From a virus, in IMG/VR virus record IMGVR_UViG_3300024520_000358, positions 1 through 29,949 of that record: a DNA stretch of 29,949 nucleotides; one strand, given 5' to 3'. Shown piece by piece: positions 17,822 to 22,898 of the stretch. The translations under genes and the position numbers were made by a program. Within the stretch, counting starts at the first letter, position 1, and the number at the start of each line of letters is the position of its first letter. A model generated the notes under the pieces. It saw only the letters and a list, made by a program, of their open reading frames with translations, ran no database searches and had not been told where the DNA came from.

Positions 17822-18702
17822 CTGAACTCCAAAACTTTGGGTTGAAGCTCATGGAGATACCCGTAACGGCCAGCCTGCACATGAATTTGCATAGCATCAA
17901 GAATATCCAAATCAAAGACAGGATTTCCCGAACGAATAAAAGCCTCTTCGGGGGTGGTCGGGTATTCCTGAGCCAACTGCCACGGCAACATCGACTCCCG
18001 CTTCGACTGATACCACGCATCATCCCTATCCTCCGTCGCAGACCAAGGAAAAAACATTGGCGAAAACTTGTTATTACCCGTCGTAGCCCCAGTCCACAAA
18101 TGGTGATAAAAGTTGCCCGACCCATTCGCCGTACTCAAACCAATAATACGGCCACCAACATCCGCCACAGGCTCAATACTCGCCCACGCCTCCTCAGCAT
18201 TAGGCAAAAACGCCCACTCATCCACAACAATCAGAGTCGCAGACTCACCACGGGCAGGATCACTAGCAGAAGGCATCGAAACAATCTGAGAACCATTGTC
18301 GAACGCCATGCGCTGCTGGTGTTCGACCAAAGACTTAGGTCCACGATCCACCATCCAACCAGGCAAATGCTTATGCCCATACTTCGTTTTGCGAAGCAAC
18401 AACACCGCCTCACGCTCAGTACGAGACAAATCAATAATGTTCTGATCCGCCTTAAAAAACGCCAACCAAAACTGGTGCGCCGCAACAAGCGTCGTCCACC
18501 CAATCTGGCGTGCCTTCAATGTAAGCGAATACCTATTTTCTTCCCACTCTTCAAGAGCTTTCGACTGAGCCTCACGTAAAGCAAAAAGAATACGGCCATA
18601 AGCAGGGTGAGCAATAAACCAATAATTCTCAAAAAAATATTTCTCACTACGAACACACTTCCGCCACTCAACCTCTTGCCGCAACTCCGCCAAACGAGAC
18701 AC
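17815..18702 (-). CDS. terL: Large terminase, ATPase half (295 aa, separate ORF)
   Basis: This is the packaging ATPase domain: 'LTLKARQIGWTT' is the Walker A-like loop (K63-T71), 'LIVVDEWAF' is Walker B with catalytic D161/E162, and 'GLSTANGSG' is the coupling motif (about 189-196). The sequence ends '...VLEFRC' just where the nuclease domain would begin in a normal 500-aa terminase. The GTG start at 18702 forms a TAGTG overlap with the preceding gene. The enzyme powers DNA translocation into the prohead through the portal. Together with the next ORF it equals one ordinary terminase. Confidence 0.9.
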   Translation of the reverse strand: MSRLAELRQEVEWRKCVRSEKYFFENYWFIAHPAYGRILFALREAQSKALEEWEENRYSLTLKARQIGWTTLVAAHQFWLAFFKADQNIIDLSRTEREAVLLLRKTKYGHKHLPGWMVDRGPKSLVEHQQRMAFDNGSQIVSMPSASDPARGESATLIVVDEWAFLPNAEEAWASIEPVADVGGRIIGLSTANGSGNFYHHLWTGATTGNNKFSPMFFPWSATEDRDDAWYQSKRESMLPWQLAQEYPTTPEEAFIRSGNPVFDLDILDAMQIHVQAGRYGYLHELQPKVLEFRC

Positions 18703-19142
18703 TAGTAACCCAAAAAGTCGTTTAACATCTCATCACCCCAAGACCTAGAACGAATAGCCTCCTCAAATGCCCAAGAACGATGATTCAAATCATCCAACTC
18801 CCAACGCAACTCCTCCCCAGAATCACGATCCAACTCGTCAATCCACTCCTCAAACTCATCAAGACGCTCAGAAAGCTCATCAGCGCCATCAACGTTTTCG
18901 CTCAAATCGTCCAAAGCATCTTCCATCGCATCCAAACGAACCAAAATCGCTGGATCAGTTTCCTGGATTGCATTCATATCGGTTTGAATCCGATTAACAG
19001 AGTTCTCCAACTCCCCAATACGGCCAGCAACCTGAGCGGCATTCCAAACAACCACCCCAGAAGTAACCGCTACCGACATAATCAAACCCAACGTGAGCCG
19101 ACTCACCTTGATCTGCTTAAAATCGCTCTCAAGATCCTCCAC
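18702..19142 (-). CDS. Membrane-anchored acidic coiled-coil protein (146 aa), possible holin or spanin
   Basis: The 146-aa protein has a short basic N-terminus, one transmembrane segment ('LTLGLIMSVAVTSGVVVW', residues about 17-34) and a long, strongly acidic heptad-rich region with little proline ('RLDAMEDALDDLSENVDGAD'). The GTG start forms a TAGTG overlap with the 55-aa gene, and its own TAG overlaps the terminase GTG in the same way. A type II membrane topology with an outside coiled coil would fit an i-spanin-like or holin-like lysis protein. It could also be an unrelated membrane anchor. Its place within the terminase cluster is unusual for either. Confidence 0.65.
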   Translation of the reverse strand: MEDLESDFKQIKVSRLTLGLIMSVAVTSGVVVWNAAQVAGRIGELENSVNRIQTDMNAIQETDPAILVRLDAMEDALDDLSENVDGADELSERLDEFEEWIDELDRDSGEELRWELDDLNHRSWAFEEAIRSRSWGDEMLNDFLGY

Positions 19143-19309
19143 TAGCCCTCACCACCCAACACAACCTCAGGCACATACGGACACGGCGTCCTAAACACAG
19201 GCAAACCACGCATCACCATCTGATCCTCTTTCCTGTACTCACGCACAATCGGACGAATCCGAAACCCCTGACCCGCACACACCGAAACCCTAAAACTATT
19301 TACTGGCAT
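19142..19309 (-). CDS. Small basic hypothetical protein (55 aa)
   Basis: ATG at 19309 opens a 55-residue frame, 'MPVNSFRVSVCAGQGFRIRP' continuing 'IVREYRKEDQMVMRGLPVFR' and ending with a Pro/Gly-rich tail. Its TAG overlaps the GTG of the next gene (TAGTG), and its start lies inside the end of the 52-aa gene, so start/stop overlaps support that it is real. No family is recognised. It is beta-prone with two cysteines. Confidence 0.55.
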   Translation of the reverse strand: MPVNSFRVSVCAGQGFRIRPIVREYRKEDQMVMRGLPVFRTPCPYVPEVVLGGEG

Positions 19310-19458
19310 GACTCACACACATCAATCTCGTCTAAGCCACACTCAATAGGCTCATCATCCAAAAACGGGTCAGTCAACAACTCAGAACGCTCCCCCATCA
19401 ACTCAGGAAAATCCTCCAAAACCTCCACCAACGTCCTCGGATGCTGCAACCCAGTCAC
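19300..19458 (-). CDS. Tiny acidic protein ending in a Cys cluster (52 aa)
   Basis: GTG at 19458 overlaps the TGA of the 37-aa gene as GTGA, and GAGGA lies about 8 nt upstream. Both facts support the start. The 52-aa protein is very acidic ('VEVLEDFPELMGERSELLTD') and ends 'CGLDEIDVCESCQ', three cysteines that could bind a metal or pair with another protein. It overlaps the start of the 55-aa gene by 10 nt. The family is not recognised. Confidence 0.55.
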   Translation of the reverse strand: MTGLQHPRTLVEVLEDFPELMGERSELLTDPFLDDEPIECGLDEIDVCESCQ

Positions 19459-19568
19459 CGACTCTTCCTCGTATGCGTCACCTTTTTACCAACCCTCTTC
19501 GCCCGCTTAGAAGCCGCAGCACGACCCTTAGCCGTATACGGATAATGTTTCCTACCAACCCTAGGCAT
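19455..19568 (-). CDS. Tiny very basic protein (37 aa)
   Basis: The 37-aa frame reads 'MPRVGRKHYPYTAKGRAAAS' and then 'KRAKRVGKKVTHTRKSR'. It has an aromatic 'HYPYT' followed by a Lys/Arg-rich helix. Short proteins of exactly this shape ('M-P-x-VG-K..-YPYT-x-G') recur in phage genomes near structural genes and probably bind nucleic acid. It starts inside the end of the small terminase gene (8-nt overlap) and its stop overlaps the next GTG. Confidence 0.65.
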   Translation of the reverse strand: MPRVGRKHYPYTAKGRAAASKRAKRVGKKVTHTRKSR

Positions 19569-20031
19569 CGTCCAAACCACCCTTAATCAAACGCAACGAA
19601 GCAACTTCCTCTTCCAACAACGAAGCCAACTCATCATCACTAAAAGACTGAGCGTCCCGCTCATCCTCCATAACCACCTTACGGCGAGGAGTAAACTTCT
19701 CAATATACTGCAAATACAACGAAGCAGCCTTCACATCACCATTAGCAGCCTGCTGCCAAAGAGCATCAATGACGCTCTGAACCCTTTCAGGGTTGATGTT
19801 CAGTTCCGCTGCACGACGATCCCACTCACGAACAAAACGGGGGTCACGTTTGATACGTCGGATTGAGTCCTGATGGATGGCGTGCTCGCCAGCCCATTCC
19901 TTTTGGGTGCGAGGGGACCTCTCAGGTCCACGAAGCAACCACTCCAGTAATAACTTCCAGTTCTCGGGCATGACTCGCTGATGAGAGTCCTCATCCCAAG
20001 CCCATCCTCGTCCTCCACCGTTCTGTGGCAT
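19561..20031 (-). CDS. terS: Small terminase subunit (156 aa)
   Basis: ATG at 20031 is chosen because GAGGAG lies 7 nt upstream; a longer reading to 20136 would cover the regulatory inverted repeat. The 156-aa protein has an N-terminal helix-turn-helix-like part, 'RTQKEWAGEHAIHQDSIRRI', and 'KRDPRFVREWDRRAAELNIN', then 'VQSVIDALWQQAANGDVKAA' and 'SLYLQYIEKFTPRRKVVMED', which matches the pattern of phage small terminases (DNA-binding helices, oligomerisation core, 'A..YL...K..P' end). It recognises phage DNA and loads the large terminase. It is the first gene of the leftward operon. Confidence 0.82.
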   Translation of the reverse strand: MPQNGGGRGWAWDEDSHQRVMPENWKLLLEWLLRGPERSPRTQKEWAGEHAIHQDSIRRIKRDPRFVREWDRRAAELNINPERVQSVIDALWQQAANGDVKAASLYLQYIEKFTPRRKVVMEDERDAQSFSDDELASLLEEEVASLRLIKGGLDDA

Positions 20032-20087
20032 GTATGCGCTCCTCTGTTGTGTGTCAATACCATAGGGTAGATGTCCCAAACAGGCAC

Positions 20088-20116
20088 CTGTAACTGATAT
20101 TACAGTACTGTTACAG
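20088..20116. promoter_or_regulatory. Inverted repeat CTGTAAC-N15-GTTACAG
   Basis: The 7-nt arms at 20088-20094 and 20110-20116 are perfect complements, and the spacer contains further TTACAG and ACTGTTAC overlaps. It lies about 57 nt upstream of the small terminase start and 40 nt upstream of the rightward -10 box. An operator for the leftward transcript is the likely reading. Confidence 0.5.
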
Positions 20117-20131
20117 AACAGCCCACACAGG

Positions 20132-20223
20132 TTCAAAAGCGGGACACAAAACCTCTATACTGAGTAATTACTCAGTACCAATCTCCTCACCCCCCAGGGG
20201 AGGAGATTGATACTCAGTACCAA
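20132..20223 (+). promoter_or_regulatory. Early rightward promoter with palindromic operator and leader hairpin (copy 1)
   Basis: A TATACT -10 box lies at 20156-20161, with a weak TTCAAA -35 18 nt upstream. It overlaps the perfect 18-nt palindrome ACTGAGTAATTACTCAGT (20159-20176), placed at the expected start site. A hairpin with 10-bp stem (CAATCTCCTC paired with GAGGAGATTG, 20179-20209) follows, and then the 15-mer GATACTCAGTACCAA (20209-20223), which repeats the operator half-site. The same order of elements recurs at 27241-27304. Confidence 0.65.
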
Positions 20224-20321
20224 TACCAAGCACTTTGGCGCATACAGGCGACAAAGGAGCCAAGTTCCAAAAACCAAACGCACTGTAAATGGATATCTAT
20301 ACATATGCATGTGCGCGGGGG

Positions 20322-20369
20322 CCACCCCCCGAAGGGGGGTGGGGTCGGGTCACCGAACTGTGTTCGGTG
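20322..20369 (+). other. Two adjacent G/C-rich leader hairpins
   Basis: The first stem is CCACCCCCC, loop GAA, GGGGGGTGG (20322-20342). The second is CACCGAA, loop CTGTG, TTCGGTG (20351-20369). Neither is followed by a U-run. They lie in the presumed early leader RNA and could act as a roadblock, terminator or protein site. Confidence 0.6.
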
Positions 20370-20382
20370 GTCGGCTGCTGCA

Positions 20383-20425
20383 CTTAGTACTCTGTACTAA
20401 GTAATTCTCAGTACTTTGTACTGAG
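20383..20425 (+). promoter_or_regulatory. Two AGTAC-type palindromes in tandem
   Basis: CTTAGTAC-TCT-GTACTAAG (20383-20401) and CTCAGTAC-TTT-GTACTGAG (20407-20425) are perfect inverted repeats with 3-nt spacers. The junction between them (20394-20414) is a near copy of the promoter operator ACTGAGTAATTACTCAGT. They therefore look like extra binding sites of the same regulator, or hairpins in the leader. Confidence 0.6.
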
Positions 20426-20563
20426 TTTCGCCCAGGATTTACTCCGTAAATTGAGGAAGCTGTCGGCAAATGGCGGACCGCTGGACCTACGGTCCAACCC
20501 TTCGGTTTGTTGGTGGTTGGTGCTGTTGGGGTTCTGAAAGTAGCTTGGTTCTCTTTGAAAGAG

Positions 20564-20598
20564 GTTTCTCTCCCCCCTCTTTTGGAGGGGAGAGAAAC
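20564..20598 (+). repeat. Intergenic hairpin 1
   Basis: The stem is GTTTCTCTCCCC paired with GGGGAGAGAAAC around a short loop. The 35-nt sequence is identical to the copy at 21701-21735. It precedes the SD of the 48-aa gene by 16 nt. Confidence 0.8.
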
Positions 20599-20623
20599 CC
20601 CCAAACCGAAATTTGGAGGCAAG

Positions 20624-20770
20624 ATGTCGGAGAAGTTCTGGTATTTCGTTGAAGGGATTCATCATCGTTTCGTCTGTCGGAATGATGTTTATGTTCCTCA
20701 TTGTGATGAGGAAAGTTGTGATTATGGTTTCTGGGTTGATCCTGAGGAGAATCCTTGGAGGTTCATTTAG
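20624..20770 (+). CDS. First early gene: small Cys/Trp-rich protein (48 aa)
   Basis: ATG at 20624 has GGAGG 5 nt upstream. The 48-aa acidic aromatic protein starts 'MSEKFWYFVEGIHHRFVCRN' and contains 'CRNDVYVPHCDEESCDYGFW', with three cysteines and nearby His residues that may bind zinc. It ends 'DPEENPWRFI'. The family is not recognised. As the first gene after the early promoter it should be made immediately on infection, so a host-takeover role is possible, but this is only inference from position. Confidence 0.65.
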   Translation: MSEKFWYFVEGIHHRFVCRNDVYVPHCDEESCDYGFWVDPEENPWRFI

Positions 20771-20793
20771 AAGAGCTTGAATCACTAGAAAGA

Positions 20794-20828
20794 GTTTGTT
20801 TCCCCCTCTTGTTTGAGGGGAAACAAAC
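20794..20828 (+). repeat. Intergenic hairpin 2
   Basis: GTTTGTTTCCCC pairs with GGGGAAACAAAC. The inner sequence CTC..TTGTTT..GA resembles the other intergenic hairpins, but the lower stem is different in sequence and still fully paired. Confidence 0.8.
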
Positions 20829-20841
20829 CCCAAATTGAAAT

Positions 20842-20857
20842 TCGACTGGGAGGTCGA
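20842..20857 (+). promoter_or_regulatory. SD-in-loop hairpin, 60-aa gene
   Basis: TCGAC (20842-20846) pairs with GTCGA (20853-20857); the loop TGGGAG holds the Shine-Dalgarno core. The ATG follows 4 nt later. One of a family of nine such elements. Confidence 0.7.
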
Positions 20858-20861
20858 TTGG

Positions 20862-21044
20862 ATGATGAAATCATTTGAGTTTGAAGCTGTTTATGTTGAG
20901 TCTGAAAGGGATCTTGTCTTGAATCCTCAAGATATTTTGGTTCCTGAGTTTAAAGTCAGAATGACTTTGACTGAGGATCAGATCGAAGATCTGTTGTTGA
21001 AGTTGCTGCCGAAGTTGGAACCTAAGTCGGCAAGTCTTTATTGA
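20862..21044 (+). CDS. Small acidic early protein (60 aa)
   Basis: The ATGATG at 20862 follows the SD hairpin. The 60-aa acidic protein has an N-terminal beta-prone half 'SFEFEAVYVESERDLVLNPQ' and a C-terminal helix 'LTEDQIEDLLLKLLPKLEPK'. Such a two-part shape could form a small dimer, but no family is recognised. It lies between intergenic hairpins 2 and 3, forming one hairpin-SD hairpin-gene cassette. Confidence 0.65.
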   Translation: MMKSFEFEAVYVESERDLVLNPQDILVPEFKVRMTLTEDQIEDLLLKLLPKLEPKSASLY

Positions 21045-21050
21045 AATGGT

Positions 21051-21100
21051 TTGAGGTTGTTCTCTCCTCCTCTCTTTTGAGAGGAGAGAACAACTCTCAA
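21051..21100 (+). repeat. Intergenic hairpin 3
   Basis: A 14-bp stem (GTTGTTCTCTCCTC with GAGGAGAGAACAAC, 21056-21094) is extended by TTGAG/CTCAA outside. It has the same layout as the other intergenic hairpins but another stem sequence. Confidence 0.8.
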
Positions 21101-21104
21101 CAAA

Positions 21105-21119
21105 TCGGCTGGAGGTCGA
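21105..21119 (+). promoter_or_regulatory. SD-in-loop hairpin, 61-aa gene
   Basis: TCGGC pairs with GTCGA through four Watson-Crick pairs and one G-U pair. The loop is TGGAG. The ATG begins 1 nt after the stem. Confidence 0.6.
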
Positions 21120-21120
21120 G

Positions 21121-21306
21121 ATGCTAACCAGGAAACACTTTGAAAGAACTGCTGTAATTATTAAAGAGGCAGTTGACGCTTTGGATTTGGATTGTGATGG
21201 CGAGGATTATCTGATTAAAGAATTCAATATATTCTTTATGAATGAGAATCCTAACTTTGATCCTGATCGCTTTACTGCTGCGATTAAGACATTTGGTCTT
21301 AGTTGA
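21121..21306 (+). CDS. Small acidic helical early protein (61 aa)
   Basis: The 61-aa protein starts with 'MLTRKHFERTAVIIKEAVDA' and continues 'LDLDCDGEDYLIKEFNIFFM', ending 'NFDPDRFTAAIKTFGLS'. It resembles small phage proteins that begin 'M.T..HF...A..I' and end with 'NP.FD..RF..A', which are common in phage early and nucleotide-metabolism regions and of unknown function. This resemblance is from pattern memory. SD is in a hairpin loop just upstream. The next gene is 150 nt away, and the gap holds three further hairpins. Confidence 0.75.
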   Translation: MLTRKHFERTAVIIKEAVDALDLDCDGEDYLIKEFNIFFMNENPNFDPDRFTAAIKTFGLS

Positions 21307-21433
21307 CGCTTACAGCGTTGGTTGACCTTTCTTTCCAAGCCTTAGGGCTTGGAGGGTTAGGCCAGCTAATAGGCTGGTTCTCTCGTCTTATTTACTTCGT
21401 AACGTAGTGAAGAAGTAAATAAGACAGAGAAAC
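21306..21433 (+). repeat. Cluster of hairpins between the 61-aa and 77-aa genes
   Basis: In order: ACGCT/AGCGT (21306-21318), CCAAGCC/GGCTTGG (21335-21352), CCAGC/GCTGG (21362-21377), and a perfect 14-bp stem GTCTTATTTACTTC/GAAGTAAATAAGAC (21385-21398 with 21412-21425) flanked by partial GTTCTCTC/AGAGAAAC pairing. The last is AT-rich, unlike the C-rich stems of its neighbours. Confidence 0.7.
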
Positions 21434-21437
21434 ATGG

Positions 21438-21451
21438 CAACTTGGAGGTTG
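21438..21451 (+). promoter_or_regulatory. SD-in-loop hairpin, 77-aa gene
   Basis: CAAC pairs with GTTG, extended by G-U pairs outside. The loop is TTGGAG. The ATG starts 6 nt after the stem. Confidence 0.6.
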
Positions 21452-21456
21452 TTGAA

Positions 21457-21690
21457 ATGGAAGAAATTACTACGTCGAATGGCTACGCCATTATCGACAA
21501 GGTTGAAATTGCTCACGACCCTGGATTCTTTAGAATCCTTGTGCAACGACCTGAAGGTCGTTGCCCGTTCCCTGAAGCACCGTTTGTGGTGGCTATCAAG
21601 GACTTTAATCGACCTGAGGTCGATGGATGGGCCTATGCCGTATCTTATGACTTGACGCTTGAAAGGGCTGTTGAGTTGCTCGGCAAGTGA
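21457..21690 (+). CDS. Small early protein (77 aa)
   Basis: ATG at 21457 is chosen because it follows the SD hairpin; a competing ATG at 21434 in another frame has no SD. The 77-aa acidic protein begins 'MEEITTSNGYAIIDKVEIAH' and contains 'GFFRILVQRPEGRCPFPEAP' and 'VVAIKDFNRPEVDGWAYAVS', a compact beta-rich fold with a C-terminal helix 'DLTLERAVELLGK'. The family is not recognised. The coding DNA itself holds four short inverted repeats (21523-21538, 21544-21563, 21579-21592, 21608-21624). Confidence 0.7.
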   Translation: MEEITTSNGYAIIDKVEIAHDPGFFRILVQRPEGRCPFPEAPFVVAIKDFNRPEVDGWAYAVSYDLTLERAVELLGK

Positions 21691-21693
21691 GAA

Positions 21694-21744
21694 GTTGGGT
21701 GTTTCTCTCCCCCCTCTTTTGGAGGGGAGAGAAACTCCCTAACA
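21694..21744 (+). repeat. Intergenic hairpin 5
   Basis: The 35-nt core (21701-21735) is identical to hairpin 1. Outside it, GTTGGG pairs with CCCTAAC around a one-base bulge. Confidence 0.8.
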
Positions 21745-21759
21745 GTTTGGAGGAACTGT
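21742..21759 (+). promoter_or_regulatory. SD-in-loop hairpin, 67-aa gene
   Basis: ACAGTT pairs with AACTGT, a 6-bp stem, and the loop is exactly TGGAGG. The GTG start codon (21758) is partly inside the right arm, so folding would directly compete with initiation. Confidence 0.75.
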
Positions 21760-21961
21760 GCATTTATTAATTAAAGAAGATGTCAATGGCGATGCCGTTG
21801 AGGGTTGGGAAGTTTGTTCTGACTCATGCCACCGTTGGCTTGCAGGTTTTCTTGATCTGCCGTACAAGGGCTGGTATGGGTGCCATGAGGCTGAGTTTGA
21901 CACTTCGTGTCATTCTTGTGGTGATGAAATCGTTGGGGTCTGTGGACCCTATGTGGACTGA
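21758..21961 (+). CDS. Cys-rich early protein, zinc-ribbon-like (67 aa)
   Basis: The start is GTG at 21758 behind GGAGG. The 67-aa protein carries 'WEVCSDSCHRWLAGFLDLPY', then 'GWYGCHEAEFDTSCHSCGDE' and 'GVCGPYVD', six cysteines plus two histidines in CxxxC and CxxC pairs. This pattern predicts one or two zinc sites and possibly nucleic-acid or protein binding. No named family is recognised. It sits in the early cassette array and ends within the SD hairpin of the next gene. Confidence 0.7.
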   Translation: MHLLIKEDVNGDAVEGWEVCSDSCHRWLAGFLDLPYKGWYGCHEAEFDTSCHSCGDEIVGVCGPYVD

Positions 21962-21972
21962 TGGAGGTCAGT
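21957..21972 (+). promoter_or_regulatory. SD-in-loop hairpin, 89-aa gene
   Basis: ACTGA pairs with TCAGT; the loop is TGGAGG. The left arm contains the TGA stop of the preceding gene. Confidence 0.7.
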
Positions 21973-21973
21973 T

Positions 21974-22243
21974 ATGAATGAAAATGATATGTCCGATCTC
22001 TTAGAAGAGATCCGTACATTTAGAAGGTTTATGCCTGGTACGCAGAATTTGTCATTTCGGATTACTTCTGCGTGTTTTGAAATGGTTCTTGACCCAAGGG
22101 TTTTGGCTGATGCTTTGGCATCAATTAATCGAACCATCGAAGATGGCATAGAGAAATACCAGCTTATCTATGACAACCAGCACGCTAGGCGTCATGGTTT
22201 AGATGTTGGGCAGGTGACTGCTGAACGACATGCTGCTGAGTGA
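21974..22243 (+). CDS. Early protein of unknown function (89 aa)
   Basis: The 89-aa mostly helical protein has 'MNENDMSDLLEEIRTFRRFM', a middle 'SFRITSACFEMVLDPRVLAD' and a long helix 'ALASINRTIEDGIEKYQLIY', with a basic C-terminus 'NQHARRHGLDVGQ'. No family is recognised. Near its start the DNA has a perfect 8-bp inverted repeat (21995-22012). The SD lies in a hairpin loop shared with the stop codon of the upstream gene, which could couple the two. Confidence 0.7.
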   Translation: MNENDMSDLLEEIRTFRRFMPGTQNLSFRITSACFEMVLDPRVLADALASINRTIEDGIEKYQLIYDNQHARRHGLDVGQVTAERHAAE

Positions 22244-22250
22244 TTGAGTC

Positions 22251-22298
22251 GGGGCCGCCACCTATGGTGGTGGTCCTGCCCCAATTCCTTGGAATTGG
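22251..22298 (+). repeat. Two hairpins after the 89-aa gene
   Basis: GGGGC..GCCACC pairs with GGTGG..GCCCC with internal mismatches (22251-22282). CCAATTCC then pairs with GGAATTGG (22281-22298) over a 2-nt loop. They take the place of the usual C-rich intergenic hairpin. Confidence 0.65.
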
Positions 22299-22317
22299 AA
22301 ACAAATAATTTACGCAT

Positions 22318-22333
22318 ACAACATGGAGGTTGT
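22318..22333 (+). promoter_or_regulatory. SD-in-loop hairpin, 101-aa gene
   Basis: ACAAC pairs with GTTGT; the loop is ATGGAG. The ATG start is 1 nt after the stem. Confidence 0.7.
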
Positions 22334-22334
22334 G

Positions 22335-22640
22335 ATGAGTACATGGATAGAGGGTGCGGCGCTGTACGCCGTGGGTGGTGACATCGTTGGTATGGGTGCC
22401 ACTGTTGAGGCTAGGTTCCGTCCTTTGGACGGTGCTGATGTGTCTTTGGTTCGAGCATTCTTGGATGCGCAAACCGCTGAAGCGGTTTACGCTTTGGCTG
22501 GAGCTATCGTTCCAAATGTCAACGAGGGAGCGAACATTTCCCATAAGCGTTATGAGTATGGGAACCAGCTAATAGAAGCTGGTGTGTTTACGTCTAAGTA
22601 TGATGTCCGTTCGACTTGGATTCTGACGGAGCAAGTGTAA
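22335..22640 (+). CDS. Early protein of unknown function (101 aa)
   Basis: ATG at 22335 (MSTWIEGAAL) is preferred to one at 22323 which lies inside the SD. The 101-aa protein has a Gly/Val/Ala-rich beta start 'LYAVGGDIVGMGATVEARFR', an Ala-rich helix 'VSLVRAFLDAQTAEAVYALA' and an aromatic C-terminus. It may be a small alpha/beta protein. No family is recognised. Perfect short inverted repeats occur in its DNA at 22418-22432, 22471-22488 and 22565-22582. Confidence 0.7.
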   Translation: MSTWIEGAALYAVGGDIVGMGATVEARFRPLDGADVSLVRAFLDAQTAEAVYALAGAIVPNVNEGANISHKRYEYGNQLIEAGVFTSKYDVRSTWILTEQV

Positions 22641-22646
22641 GTAGAT

Positions 22647-22697
22647 GTTGGGTGTGTTCAACCCCCTCTTCGTTGAGGGGTTGAACACTCCCACAAC
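22647..22697 (+). repeat. Intergenic hairpin 6
   Basis: The inner stem GTGTTCAACCCC/GGGGTTGAACAC differs in sequence from other copies but keeps the outer GTTGGG/CCCACAAC frame and the CTCTT...GA loop region. Confidence 0.8.
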
Positions 22698-22701
22698 CAA
22701 A

Positions 22702-22715
22702 CGGATGGAGGTCCG
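22702..22715 (+). promoter_or_regulatory. SD-in-loop hairpin, 60-aa gene at 22716
   Basis: CGGA pairs with TCCG; the loop is TGGAGG. The ATG follows directly. Confidence 0.65.
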
Positions 22716-22898
22716 ATGTTTGAGGTACACACTTCGTGGCGACCTATAAGGGTTGAGAGTTATGCCACGGCTATAGAAATTGCTAATCAGTTTTTTACTG
22801 ATTACGGTATACTGGTCGCTGTCGTAGAAAACGACAGTTGGAATGTCGCTGTTGAACCTGTGACTTTGGTACGGATGGAGGTCCGAAATGACAAATGA
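22716..22898 (+). CDS. Small early protein (60 aa)
   Basis: The 60-aa protein begins 'MFEVHTSWRPIRVESYATAI' and continues 'EIANQFFTDYGILVAVVEND', a short alpha/beta pattern with a hydrophobic strand 'ILVAVVEN'. It ends within the beginning of the next gene (11-nt overlap). Its coding DNA contains two near-perfect hairpins (22784-22804 and 22819-22837). No family is recognised. Confidence 0.65.
   Translation: MFEVHTSWRPIRVESYATAIEIANQFFTDYGILVAVVENDSWNVAVEPVTLVRMEVRNDK
22872..22885 (+). promoter_or_regulatory. SD-in-loop hairpin, 122-aa gene
   Basis: CGGA/TCCG around TGGAGG, the same 14-nt string as at 22702-22715, but here inside the coding end of the previous gene, so the element is kept even at the cost of codon choice. 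Confidence 0.65.

Larger units (their letters stand above)
20032..20623. other. Divergent control region without a gene (592 nt)
   Basis: No credible coding sequence was seen here. The region separates the leftward late operon from the rightward early operon. It holds a CTGTAAC/GTTACAG inverted repeat, a rightward promoter overlapping an 18-nt perfect palindrome, a leader hairpin, then two G/C-rich hairpins, two AGTAC-type palindromes, and the first of the early-operon hairpins. A leftward promoter must also lie here or nearby, but no convincing -35/-10 pair was found for it. Confidence 0.8.

Noticed and set aside
17596-18579. A 327-codon plus-strand open frame over the terminase genes
   Set aside because: It is antisense to clear terminase motifs and its composition (Arg/Pro/His-rich) is that of a shadow frame.
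20470-20652. A plus-strand 60-codon frame before the first early gene
   Set aside because: It runs through hairpin 1, lacks an SD and overlaps the better supported 48-aa gene.
20794-20828. Standard Rho-independent terminators for the early hairpins
   Set aside because: Stems are strong but none is followed by a U-run on the coding strand, and the next SD follows closely.
21434-21655. A 73-codon plus-strand frame starting 23 nt before the 77-aa gene
   Set aside because: No SD in front of it, while the frame from 21457 is preceded by the SD hairpin and reads as a normal protein.
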